Source of the DNA: Ptychodera flava
Lineage: Eukaryota > Hemichordata > Enteropneusta > Ptychoderidae
DNA length: 64,000 nucleotides
NCBI RefSeq assembly: GCF_041260155.1
Contig: NC_091941.1
Span: 27,194,247-27,258,246 of the forward strand
Direction of reading: 5' to 3'
Positions 43,289-54,900 of the stretch are shown here, one piece after another. The notes beneath the pieces are model-generated. The model was not told the DNA's origin, ran no database searches, and saw nothing but the letters and a program-made list of their open reading frames with translations. Numbering within the stretch: position 1 is the stretch's first letter; every line of letters starts with the position of its first letter. The position numbers were made by a program, and so were the translations under genes.

Positions 43289-44441
43289 ATGTCTCGGCTT
43301 GCAACAAAGATGACATGTGATAAATGTGGCTATATTACTTATAATCCAAGCAGCATGTGGTACCACAGAAAAACACACAATGGAGTTAAACCATACAAAT
43401 GCCAATACTGTAATTATTCAGCACTGGTGTACAGTACTCTCACAAACCACCTGAAACGTCGTCATGGCCTCTTCCCAACAAAGGTCGGCCCAGGCCGCAA
43501 GTCAGGTGTGCCAAAGGCAGCCATGACAGCTATCGCGAGGTCGGAGCCCCCAAGAATGACGGGCGGCAACAAGAAGAAAAAAACAGCAGATGGGATGTCT
43601 GAAGATGCCAAAACAGACAGTGGAACCAGCATGTTACCTGTGAATATCCAGTGTGTACACCCTGCCCAGAGATGTGAAATCCAATGAACTGACCCCGGTG
43701 ACTTTGATTGACAACAGGACGGGAGAAGTTGCTATGGTGACCAGTTGCTCTCAGTCGACAACAACCACCACATCCTCTGTTACACTCACTTCTGACAGGC
43801 CACAAAATAGTCTTCTTGAATCAACAAATGATACCGCTGCCGTTGAAACAAGTCAATCATCTACACCAAGCATTGGGGCACCAACTATTGTTGGACTTCT
43901 AAACAGCAGAAGTGGCTCTACTCCTTACAAAACTGTACAGAACTCTTTTGCATCTCCCCAGGGTGTTCTTTTCAGGAATGGAATTTACTCCAGTCCCCAA
44001 GAGCAAAGCAGCTTCCACTCCTCAGCTGCCAGGCCAACTGAAACTGGGAATACAACCTCACACGAGCCCGGTGAAAACCAGCTATCCAGCTCAGAAAGTG
44101 ATGTTTCACACAGTTGTGAACACGAAAGTGGACATGATGTAGTAACAACACAGATGAATTTTGTTGAGAACAGCAACCAGTCACGTCAAAGACGAGCTTC
44201 AGTAGACAATCCCTCCCCCTCCACCCAATCACACAAAGCAACTGATCCAGTTCAGAGGAGTTCCTACAGCTTGTATTCATACAGATGTGATCACTGTGCT
44301 ATCGGCTTTGAAGATGTCATGATGTATATTATTCACATGGGTTGCCACAATTCAGCAAATCCTTTCCAGTGTAATGCTTGCAATCACATCTGTAATGATA
44401 AGTATGAATTTGCATCGCATCTGATTCAAGCCGAACACTGA
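43289..44441 (+). CDS. Ikaros/Hunchback-type C2H2 zinc-finger transcription factor, apparent +1 frameshift
   Basis: A DNA-binding regulator of the Ikaros-like class. The first frame (43289-43687) holds two C2H2 fingers: CDKCGYITYNPSSMWYHRKTH (C-x2-C-x12-H-x3-H) and, after an NGVKPYK linker, CQYCNYSALVYSTLTNHLKRRH (H-x4-H). A basic KKKK stretch that could serve for nuclear import follows. The second frame, open from 43644 to 44441, carries a Ser/Thr-rich middle and a terminal finger pair, YRCDHCAIGFEDVMMYIIHM then FQCNACNHICNDKYEFASHL, the latter with H-x5-H. The MYxIHMGCH and YEFASH signatures are those of the Ikaros/Pegasus/Hunchback dimerisation fingers. The start at 43289 is set by an in-frame TGA at 43259. 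The two frames overlap only at 43644-43684. A sequencing or assembly indel is the simplest cause. With a single-base shift the product would have about 383 residues. Orthology within the Ikaros family is unresolved. Confidence 0.85.
43644..43687 (+). other. Frame-switch window in the Ikaros-like gene
   Basis: The upstream frame ends at TGA 43685-43687 (codons ATC CAA TGA). The downstream frame has its own TGA at 43641-43643, so coding must change frame by +1 inside this 44-base window. The overlapping peptide in the downstream frame (VYTLPRDVKSNELTPVTLID) reads like ordinary protein, whereas the end of the upstream frame (QCVHPAQRCEIQ) is less natural. This suggests an indel near 43645-43652. 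Confidence 0.75.
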
Positions 44442-47414
44442 GGAAGCATGATGTAGGGTGTCAGTGGACTTACTACCAAGACAAACTTTCCTTTCAAGGA
44501 ATTGTAATGTAACATGTCTTCTATGGCACTAATATGTAAGATGCGAAGTAACATTATACAGCTGCTTGAAGTGGTTATCCTTGGGAAAACATAGCAATCC
44601 ACTCATTTAGTAGACTGTAAGATTCACTGAGGGAGTGAGCTGTCCACAAATCCTATGGTGTGGAGAAGGCTTAGAATGACGACTCATGCAGATAAATCCT
44701 ACAATGATGCTAACATTCCTGTTTTTCGAACCTCTCATGTCACCTTGCTTAGTGATTGTAGATATAACACATCACCAGGTATTTTCACAGCCTCCTGTTT
44801 GCCACACAGCCATTTTGTACTCATTGAGAAAGCTAGGCATTACTCTTCATGGCCAAACACGGCAGAAGGAAAGGCAGAAATACAGTTTCTATGAGTGATT
44901 GCCAAGGCCAGTGTTATGACAATTTTTGTATGCTTCAAGAAGCAGATTAGATGAAATACAAAACATAATCAATTGGTCCCTTCTTTTTTGAAATATGAAA
45001 GATACTACCTGGTAGTACTGTATTGGTTGTAAGTGATACTCAAGGTCAGTACAAGTTCTGATGTATGTGTGTATACAAACACACATTCCGATAGATAATG
45101 CTGAAATGATTGCATTGAACATTACATGAACATTGAACAGTACACGTTAGAAAAATCATAGAGTGGTCAGGCAGCTATAACCAATAATTCATCATTAATT
45201 TTCTTTATCTCATACATCTTTGTTTCAACAAGTTGACAACAAAACTTGCCAAATTGACAAAGATTGAAACAGTAAAGAACACCTTGCACTCTCATCTTCA
45301 CACATTTCCTATAGAAAAATGCAAATTTTGTATTTTTGGCGGTAAACTGTTTTACTGAATTTTTATCCAAGCTAGATGTTTTACAATTTCATTATAAGAG
45401 GAACAATCTTTCTGAACATATATATCAATGTATTTTGAAACTTCAGTTGCCAACAGTGTTTATCTGGCAGGGAAAATATACAATAATAACCTGACCTGAC
45501 CATGTGGACGTGAGGATGTGTATTTTTCGGAACGTTTGTCAGAATTTACAGACAAAGCGACTGTATAACATTGTCAATGCTGTGCTTTTAAATAGGGCCA
45601 GCATTAAGAAACCTATGAGTTATCAAAGTATAACTTCTTTGCTTTGCTACCACAGTATGTCGTACAATTTGGTGTCGTATCCTGCAATGTGGCTGAATCC
45701 ATACAAACAACTCTGAGACTTTCTATGGTTCAGTCCTTGCACTGTACCCCGGCACTGTACATTCATGTCATTCTTGTGAACTCAGAACTTGTATGTCGTA
45801 TGTTTTCACACAATGCAGAAAGGAGATTTGACTTTAAGACTTTACAATGTGGCATTCTTCAGAAGTATTTGTTTTACATATATTTTATAGTAAGATATAC
45901 AGTGGTATCAAACGTGTACAACAATGCATAAATATTGCCCTAGATTCTTAAACTTTAAAGAAGGTTCTCAAAAAATAATGTCATTTTTTCAGTGATGTAA
46001 ATCTGTCAGTTTATGAATCACTTGTAATCCTGTGTTATGTAAGTTTTCTACATTTTTAATGGAGTAGTTTTTTATCGCCATTGTACTGGAATATATTTGT
46101 AAGTGAATACATTTTTTTAGGTATCTTGTGTTTGGTTTCTATATTATTAACAATAAAATCTCTGAGACATTTCTTAAGACCAGTACAGTGAGAGTAATTA
46201 TTGTCTTCAGTACATCTATTGGTATGTCTGACTTTCACTGTGCTTGCTTCATTCAACGTTACCTGCAATGTCCAGCAGCCTGTGAATTATTTGAACAAAA
46301 TAGAACATCTGGTGTGATATCCTTTTAATTGATTTTCAATACCCTACATGAAACCTACAGTTGAGAGAATTTGCTGTTTACATGTTTTCTGTAAAAGTAC
46401 TGGTCCATTTGCCCTCCTCTGTGCCTTCGTACAAAATAAAAGTTTTCTTAATTGTGCCTTCTATTCCACATAGAAAACATAGGTCATCAGCGTCCAAGTC
46501 ATGAGTCATCTTCAAATTTTATGGAATGTCATGGTAACTGCAAATTGATTGTTCCCTATACAAAAATATACTTGTTCAATCATTCATTTTCTGTTGTTGC
46601 CATTGTTGTTGTTGATGTGGCATTCCGTGTAATTATACTAAATGTGCTCCAACTAACGGTGAACGATGTTTATAAAAATCTGTCAAAAATTCCATCTTTC
46701 TGGAGTGAACTAGAAACTTAAGTTGGTGAGCCCAAGTTCTAACAAGATAAAAATCTTTTTACCAGTTGCAGCCTGTGTAAGGTATGATGTCATAAAAGTC
46801 TAAATTATGAAGTTAAACAACAGTAACGGTACAATAGCTGATAGACATCAACGGCTGATATTTTAGCATTATTGGTCATTTTCCATAACAGAAAACAAAT
46901 TTTGCCTTAAAATTCATTTTTATTATGATGTGGCACAGCAGAAAACATGTATTGCAAACCTCCTTACCAAGGAAATCTTGATAAATTTTGACTTTGACTC
47001 TAGCACAAAGTTTACCCCAAAAATAAGCACTTTGCCCAGTTATTTGTAGAAAGTTAAGAATTTGGACAAAAGCATATTGGCCAAAAATGTAAGCTTTTGA
47101 AAACCTTCCTCCCACACCAGCACTTGAGTGGAAATTGTGCAGCGTTGAGTTTTGCTTTGCAGTATCAAAAGTAAAAATATACCCAATTCGGTATTGAGTG
47201 CTGCTTCCTCACATTTACTGTGGTTTTTGTTACCACATGAGTGAGAATTACACTGCTGACGGTCTTACAATTGTATATGTCAGTTCATCGTTTAATTGAA
47301 TTGCAGCGTAACCGATGCCACAAAACTTCACGACATTTTTCTTGGCTCTGTTCGACCAAGCGGGAGAACTGGCGAAATGTATAGCGCCCCAATGGCATGA
47401 TTTGCAAGGCAAAA
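44442..47414. other. 3' UTR of the Ikaros-like gene and intergenic sequence
   Basis: No further coding sequence is recognised. AATAAA occurs at 46152-46157 and 46435-46440, so the 3' UTR may be about 1.7-2.0 kb long. The remaining stretch up to the transposon at 47415 is featureless AT-rich DNA. Confidence 0.5.
46152..46157 (+). terminator. Candidate polyadenylation signal for the Ikaros-like gene
   Basis: AATAAA about 1.7 kb after the stop codon. A second hexamer at 46435-46440 is an alternative. Only transcript data could choose between them. Confidence 0.3.
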
Positions 47415-48341
47415 TACGATGCTGAAGTTGGACATCAGTTCGGATTCGGTTTCGGATTCGGTTTCGGATTCGGTTTCGGATTCGAATAACTGAGAATAAT
47501 TTTATATTCCAGCTTATGTTATTATTTTTTCCGAAGAATATAATAACTACGTGATCACAAGGAGATAGATCACCTTACTGCACAATAGCACGTATTTCCT
47601 CACATAAATGTTTCATATATAATCATAATATATACAGTTAAAAAATTCAAAAATTAGGCAGTAGAGCAAGAAACTGTACTGCCTGACTACACAAGACAAA
47701 AAACTGCTGAAAAAATCAGTCAAAAGTTACAATTATGAGATGTCCATCTCAATTATGGGCATTATGCAGTTCAGCTATTCAAGCTAACAGTACTATGCAC
47801 AATTAAAAGAAATGCATTCAATGTTTATCTTTATTACGCAACATATTAATACTGATAGTTTAGTCGAGAGTTAGTATGGTACATTCAAAATGCAATCTAT
47901 GTAAAACAACAAACAATCAAACATCAAATTAATAAAACACATTAACATTAAACCATGTGACACACATTGTGACATATAAAATGATTAAAGTTGTTTTTTG
48001 TAAATATTGTTTTCCTTGCTCGACACTTCCTTTAAATTTAAATAAAGTATTTTTGAAGCTTTCTGTAATTTTTTTTTTTAACCATTTTAATTGTGAATAT
48101 ATGCACACAATTTATGCTGTGAAAATATGCATTGTTTAATTGTGATATCTTATTTCACTTCGTATAGTGTGATTAGATATTATTTTAGCTGAAAAAGGGT
48201 CAGGGAAAGTAAGGAAAATCCCGTATTCCACAATGTAACAATTGGCTGAAAATATAAATTTCTTTCAGTCTCTCGAATCCGAAACCGAATCCGAAACTGA
48301 ATCCGAACCGAATCCGAACCGAGTCTAACTTCAGCATCGTA
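47415..48341. mobile_element. 927-bp non-autonomous DNA transposon with minisatellite-bearing inverted ends
   Basis: Both ends carry TACGATGCTGAAGTT in opposite orientation, followed inward by a block of tandem TTTCGGATTCGG units and then ACTGAGA-like and TTTATATT-like sequence. The inverted repeats are about 100 bases long. The flanks are GGCAAAA at 47408-47414 and 48342-48348, a 7-bp target duplication (8 bp if AGGCAAAA is counted). This size fits hAT- or Mutator-type insertion, but the family is not assigned. The AT-rich centre has no transposase. It sits less than 100 bases upstream of the THADA start codon. Confidence 0.85.
47440..47486. repeat. TTTCGGATTCGG minisatellite in the left transposon end
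   Basis: About four 12-bp units. The mirrored block lies at 48275-48322, with CCGAATCCGAAA on the plus strand. Confidence 0.85.
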
Positions 48342-48437
48342 GGCAAAATGGCAGCCTCCATGGGACAACACGTTTCTCCCATGTGTTCATTAAAAACTTC
48401 GATAACAACGATCTAGGCATTGTACTGATATTTCAGA
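48342..48437 (+). promoter_or_regulatory. 5' flank / probable 5' UTR of the THADA gene
   Basis: This stretch contains AAAATGGCAGCC, similar to the YY1-type AAAATGGCGGC element of animal core promoters, about 90 bases before the ATG. A TTTCAG ends one base before the start codon, so the ATG may instead begin just after an acceptor of an unseen 5' UTR exon. Confidence 0.4.
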
Positions 48438-48547
48438 ATGGATCAAGAGGTTCGCGTTGAAGTTACCAAGATGTTGGACGTTTCGATCTGTAGTGGACAG
48501 AGCGATCTGATCAACCAGCTGGATTCCCATTTGCATGAATTTTTGAG
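48438..48547 (+). CDS. THADA: THADA coding exon 1
   Basis: MDQEVRVEVTKMLDVSICSG to residue 36 plus two bases. The end is set by the GC-type donor GAG|GCAAGT, which gives exactly the phase required by exon 2; no GT donor fits. Confidence 0.8.
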
Positions 48548-48836
48548 GCAAGTATTGAACTTGAACTTCAAGTTGAAGTGGTTGGTAAAATCGATCCCTT
48601 GAAGGATCGTGAAGTTCTACGAGGTAAGGTGACAAACGCAGGAAGGAGCGGCTCCGCATCTACCTCCATGACTGACAGAAATACTGCCCCGTACACTGTG
48701 TATACATTTCCGTTGACCCAATAAGTAACTAGGTAATCTCTGCTACCTCCATGATTGTTTATAAGTAAGTAAATGAAACAAACACTACCTATTAACTTTT
48801 TACACACACACACACACACACACAGCACAGACACAG

Positions 48837-48879
<43 letters not shown>

Positions 48880-48904
48880 ATATAAATATATATATATATT
48901 ATAT

Positions 48905-48963
<59 letters not shown>

Positions 48964-51900
48964 TTCACGTACACATGTATTTGTTTGTTTTAGAGACAGA
49001 GAGAGAGAGGCAGCATTTGAAATAAAATTTTCAGGTTACAAACATTAGTAAACACAGTTACTGGGCTGAGGTACATGATTTATATTGTAATTTCCACAGG
49101 GCAACAAACATAAAACATCAGCAAATGGCCATGGACACTATTGTCAGAGAGATGAGTAAATTACAAATAATAACAGATGATAAGGAAGAGGAACTGAAAG
49201 CCTGGGACATGTTCATTTCAGTGATCTGTAAGATATATGCAAATTCCAAAGAAAGCACCAAGATATCAAAGACTATTCTCAAGGTTAGTATGTATGATTA
49301 CTTTTAAATTTTTACCGGTTATCCTAAATTCATCAATGTATTCTTACAGACACAGTTGTCATTTGCATATTCCATTCCAGGTGGTAAAACAACTTTACAG
49401 GTTGTTTCCCGACAGAACCCAGACTATGTTTGATGAAGAAGTGACATCACTATGGTTTGGAAAGCAAGAAACATTATCTAACGGAACACTGCAAAGAGGT
49501 TAGAAAAACAACATATGTGTAATTATTACCCACAATACAGGATCAATAGCAAAAATACAATTCTAATGATCATTAAGACTGTTGAATAGTTAATTAAATC
49601 AGTCTGTTGATGGAAGTTGGTGAATATGTTTCAATCTTCACATATATAATTGACCTGCGCTGTAACCTCCCTTACCAAATTTCTTGTTATAACAGTTTTG
49701 ACCCATACACTGGATAAATGAGTGCAGCTTTTCAATAATATAATGTTGACATGTGTACAAAGTGAACTAATGCCCTCATCATATATGATTTTTCACTTTG
49801 CTTGGTAATGTTTCCATTACTGCAAGGTAGATGAAGTTCAACAGTCTGATCTTCTCTTTCCCAGTGTCAATTATGATTGATGAATGTGAACTGATGAAGA
49901 AATTCTTGGAGAACAATTTGAGAGTATTCACGGCATCATTGTCCAGGATAATGATGGGCTATTGTATCTGCAGTGATGTGGTTGATGTTGCCTCCTGTCA
50001 AGTGTCAACAAAGGTAACTAAGTTGACTGTACAATCGTCTCCTGGTCTGAGAGATGAACTGGATCCCTGTTCATGAACTCTGCTGTACAGTACTGCTTCA
50101 TTACAGTCGTTGTATTTCACTTATTGATGATGATAAATCATAATTTGTAAGAGATGAGACAATTTCAACAGATTACTAGGGTGACTATGTACAGGTCAGT
50201 TGAGAGCAGCAACCTCCCTTGAGGCTTGGGAATGGAAGGAATTTTGACGAGAGGATCAAGAAAATTTTCCTACCAACTCCCTCTCTGGATTGGCACATGT
50301 TTTAGTTCCCAAACCTTACCTGATGAAATGCACTTCTAATGCACTTTTCAGATAGAATAAATTATTAATGAGATTGGATTGTGCTCATCATCTACTTTAT
50401 AGCAGGACACTGCTGGAGGTCTTGGATAAGCCCAACACAAGGGATGCTCAAAGTTAGAACAAGCCCTACGCACTTAGCATTGCCCTTCCATGTCCCATCT
50501 CTTGATGATGTGTGCTTACAAATGTTTTTCAGTGTTTGAAATGGCGCCATGCTGTCTTTGGTGTTTGCTGTCATCTAAATAATCAGAAATTTTAAATAAG
50601 AGCAGACCAATATGATTGTTGAAGGCATAGACACAGCGAAGTTGGAAGCGCTTTGGGATGAAAATGATTTAAAATGGATTTTTGTCTCATTTCTTTCTAC
50701 AGATTTGTTTACAAACAATCCAGCTTCATCCACACATTGGTGAAAAAATCATTTGGAAAGATTCTGAAGATGAAATGAAAGATCACACCAAGGACATAAT
50801 AACATGTCTTCTTATGATAATATTTAGTAAGGTATGATATTTCTCCATGGTTTCATTGTCAGTGGACAAGCATTCTGTTGTTAGAAAATTGTTAGGCTTC
50901 ATGGTCAGCAGAAAGTTAAAACTAATCCAGTTTTCATGAATTGTTTTCTGCAATGAAAATGACCATTTCTTAAAAACTTATAAGAATTATTTGATAATGA
51001 AATGACAGCAGAAACAGTTTGTTAGTATTTTGAATGTTAATTTGTTTTAAATTTATAAATTCTAAAGAAAAAACAAAATGTCAGATCTCTACACCCCGTC
51101 CCTATCCCCGAACCTTCTTGAGCTGTACTCTTTATTTCCTATTATCAGTTTTAGTTAATTACCAAGTTCACATCATAATTGTGCAGTTTGAAACTAACAG
51201 CGTGATGCATACTATCTGCAGTCATTCAAGTTACTTGATCATGACCGTTGAACCATTTGTTAGTATACTCCAATAAATTATCTTACATGTGAACAATGCA
51301 GAGATTTTCTCGAGAATGCAGCTTATTGGCTGGTAGTGCAGTTGGTTTGTTGATTAATACATCACCAAGTCAAGAAGACGCCATGGCAACAGCAGTGAAC
51401 TTGCTGAAACTGACAACGGAAGGTAATAAAATCTGACTGATAGTGATATTATTATCTTGTGTAATTTTCAAAGATATATTGTTAAAAATGATCTCTGAAC
51501 AAACATGGCAGTAACTCAAAGAATAATTTTAGTGAATAAATTTTTGTGTTATAATTGTTGCCACTTCTCAGATGGCCAATTCCACATGCATTCATAAACT
51601 TTGTTAATTAGGATGTATCTACTAGTCTTCAGTTATGATTGTTTACCCAGCTTGTGGTTTAAACTTTCAGACAGAAACTGGATGAAAATGCTGAAGATAT
51701 TTTTTCCAAAGAATGTCATACTCCACGCATATAAAACTTAGTTGAATTCTTGGTTAATTATTGCTTTGCAGTGACTCCTGAAAGAAGATTAGAATTTGGA
51801 AAGTTGTCTGTTTCATTTGGTGTTGATGATAGCATTTCCAATCATGCATTCCCAACACTGGTTTTACTGAAAGCCATGTTGACATGCCTGGACAAGGAAC

Positions 51901-54900
51901 TGCTAGTAGCTGACGTAATGTTGGAAGGAAAGAAGGTATTTTACTGCAAGCTTTGAATCTTTTACCAACAAAATTCAAAACATTGTAATACACAGTTTGT
52001 AATGTATACACGTTGGTTCATAAGATCTTTATGCGCTCCATTACATTTTGACACCTGACTAATTAAAAGAAGAACTAATCGTACTTAAAGGACATTATTG
52101 TATCTTTGACTTTTTTTCATTTTTTTCGATGACTGAAACCCTGGTCAAATCAATAGGAGACCTAAATTGTGACTATGGACGGCTTCAAGGATATGTAAAA
52201 CCACCTTCTTGCTCTTTACGGCAAGGTTCAATGTTGGTAAGGGCGTCCGCGCGATTTGAACCAACCGCCATTATTGAACCCAAGCACATGACCAATATTA
52301 CTACGCATACGTCAACCATCAAAGTACAGCTGGAACGTGAACGGCCTGTGACCTACACACCAACTTCAGCACAATGGATATCGAGAAGCACACGCGCATA
52401 AACAAATGCACGTCTCACAATCTACTGTCAAATAGTGAAACTAAGCAGGGCATTTGCTTGTAAGTTTGATTTTAGTATCGATGACACGGACTGTGAAACA
52501 AATAAAACCATAGACGCAATTGGGTCAATGGTAAAACTAAAACGATGTCAGATTGCTGTGGTGATAGTGAAACAGGTACAGAGTAATGCATTTTCTGTGC
52601 ATTTGATCGTTGGCAAATCTTCGTCAACTTTCAAGATTTTTAGGGCATTTTCTTGCCATTACGTTGGTTCGTTTTACAAACATGACATGATCACTTGTTG
52701 AACTTGGAAACATCGCACTCGGACTGAACAGTGCACGGTGTAGCATCGGTGACATCGTGACACCGCACGGGCGAGTGCTGTCATTGATGTACTGCTCGCG
52801 AGTGGAGTCACCTCTCGACACACAAGATCTGTTTGAATGTTGTTATTCTCTGTGCATTGTGTAATTATTTGTATCAGTTGAATCGCATTTCGAACCAAAA
52901 GTGAGTACATCGCAATGACAGTTGCCGAGACCCTATACGTCGCTTACGGCCTCCGTGTCTCCGACCCACTCCCAAAAGTGGGCTTTGCGTAAGTATTGAA
53001 GCGCAGCTGAGCACATCGTGTACCTAAGCCGTGCGTACAGGTCTGTGTGTTCCCGGCGTTATAACGCCATATAACGCCCGGAAACACACAGACCTGTACG
53101 CAGGGCTAATCGTGTACCCAGCCGAGGTGGGTGTGCTCAAAAACGAAACTCAATGCAAGCTTGGGATTAAAAATGGGTTGTTTTGGTGGAGAAACTGCAC
53201 GCCGCAACCGAGGTGCTGCCAGCGATTTTGCACAGCCCTGCCACGCAGACGGTGACATGATGTAGGTGTCAGTCGAAAGTACATTGCTTCAATTTCGTGA
53301 TCACCTCGACAATAACGTGACTGTCTACTGAAGTTTATCCCTTCATTTTACTCTGTTTTCACATTTCTATGCCCACAGGCTTTGGGAAGTCCTCATATGC
53401 ATATGGAAGAACAAACGGAGATGAAAAAAATCCGCCACTATATAGGCCTTGTCGTCGACTTCTTGCAGCTTGTAGGCATTTGAAATGCCTATCATAAAAT
53501 GTGCTCTCTAGCAGCAAAGAATAGTCGTATCTAAGAGCAGGATTGGCCGTCAAGATCTCCATGAAAAACTGACCGTCAAAATGTAACTGAGCAAACGCAT
53601 CCGTAATAGGGAATCCCGAAACTGCAATACTGCGCTTTCGACTTTCACTTCGCGTGGTTTATTTTTTTTACACGCGGTTGCTTACAGCGGCCCAGATAGC
53701 AGTTAGCAGTGTGGTCTGATCGCAGGTACTAGGTCACCTTGCCAACTCTGAGGTTAAAAGTAGCCCACCATAACCCCTGACCCAAGGTTTTTCTGTACAG
53801 TGTACGCAAACGGGATGGAAGTTGTCTATGGTCGACCGTTTTTTAGACATCTTTCAGTACGTCGAACAACATTATCAACTGCTCCGTTTTTGCAACAATA
53901 TAAGGTCAAAAGATACAAATAATGTCTCCTTTAATTCTGTTTCCATTATTTGCAAGATAAGATGCTGGACAGTCTGATCATGACTAAATACTGTAGCTAC
54001 GGGATATTGTGTAATCAAGCAGTATGTATAGTGTAGATCTGCTCTCAAGAGCTCAGTATGGATATAAAAAGCTAACCATAAAAGTATGTAATCTGTTGCA
54101 GATGAGGTTTCTATTCGATGTCTTATTCCCTGAGGTCTGCAAAGTCTGCAAGAATGTCACAAAAGTCCAGTTTCATTCCTTCCAAGGTAATCGGTTTCTA
54201 TGTGTGTGATCAATTGAAAATTTGAAGAGCATATCATTTTTTTCAAATTATATTGTTGTCACTGAAATAAAGAAGTATTTGTTTGAAAGTTTGTTGTTTT
54301 TCTGATGTCATAATGTTTTAAAATATGCTGAAGCATTTTTTTTCAGATTATGTTTTTGTCACTGAAATAAATACATATTTGTTTGAAAGTTTGCAATTTT
54401 GACTGATGTCATATGTTTTAAAATTTGCTGTAATACTATACTGAAAGCATGATAAACCAAGTGTATTTTGTTGTGACTACAGTTCTGATGTTGTGGCTGC
54501 AGTGTGTTAGAAACAGCATTCACCAGGTGTACAGAGATCAGAACCATCCAAGTAGAGTGTTCACCAAAGACTGCAAATACACAACAACTGTGCTGCAGCT
54601 GGTATGGGAGAACTGGGAAAACCCTGTGAGTAGTTGACAGGATTTATCATCATCATCTTCATCATGCAGTGTGTCATTATTGAAGCTGTAACCTGTTCAC
54701 CCCAAGTTCCTATGGAAACAGATCCACAACCACCATTGATAACAATGGGTTTCGGACAATCCATGGTGATGAAACAGCAACTTTATCTTACACTGAAAAA
54801 AAGTCATCGTGTTCATAACATTTATTTTTCTGTGCAGTAGTGATTTAATATTTCTCCCGTAAACAGTTGATTTGATAAAATTTCATCATTCAGATTGATG

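Larger units (their letters stand above)
51936..54101 (+). other. THADA intron 7 with a GC-richer inserted block
   Basis: The middle (about 52190-53720) is richer in CpG than neighbouring introns and contains the dispersed repeat half-site (52926-52966) and a 30-bp-arm foldback (53033-53101). Short ORFs such as the one at 53359-53562 on the minus strand have no recognisable family. It looks like old transposon material. Confidence 0.5.

Noticed and set aside
43640..43669. 30-base GTG...CAG segment as a mini-intron in the Ikaros-like gene
   Set aside because: Its length is a multiple of three, so removing it would not repair the frame. It is also far too short for a normal animal intron.
53359..53562. 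67-codon minus-strand ORF with protein-like composition in THADA intron 7
   Set aside because: No family recognised, and it lies in a block that looks like transposon debris. It is too short to support as a gene.
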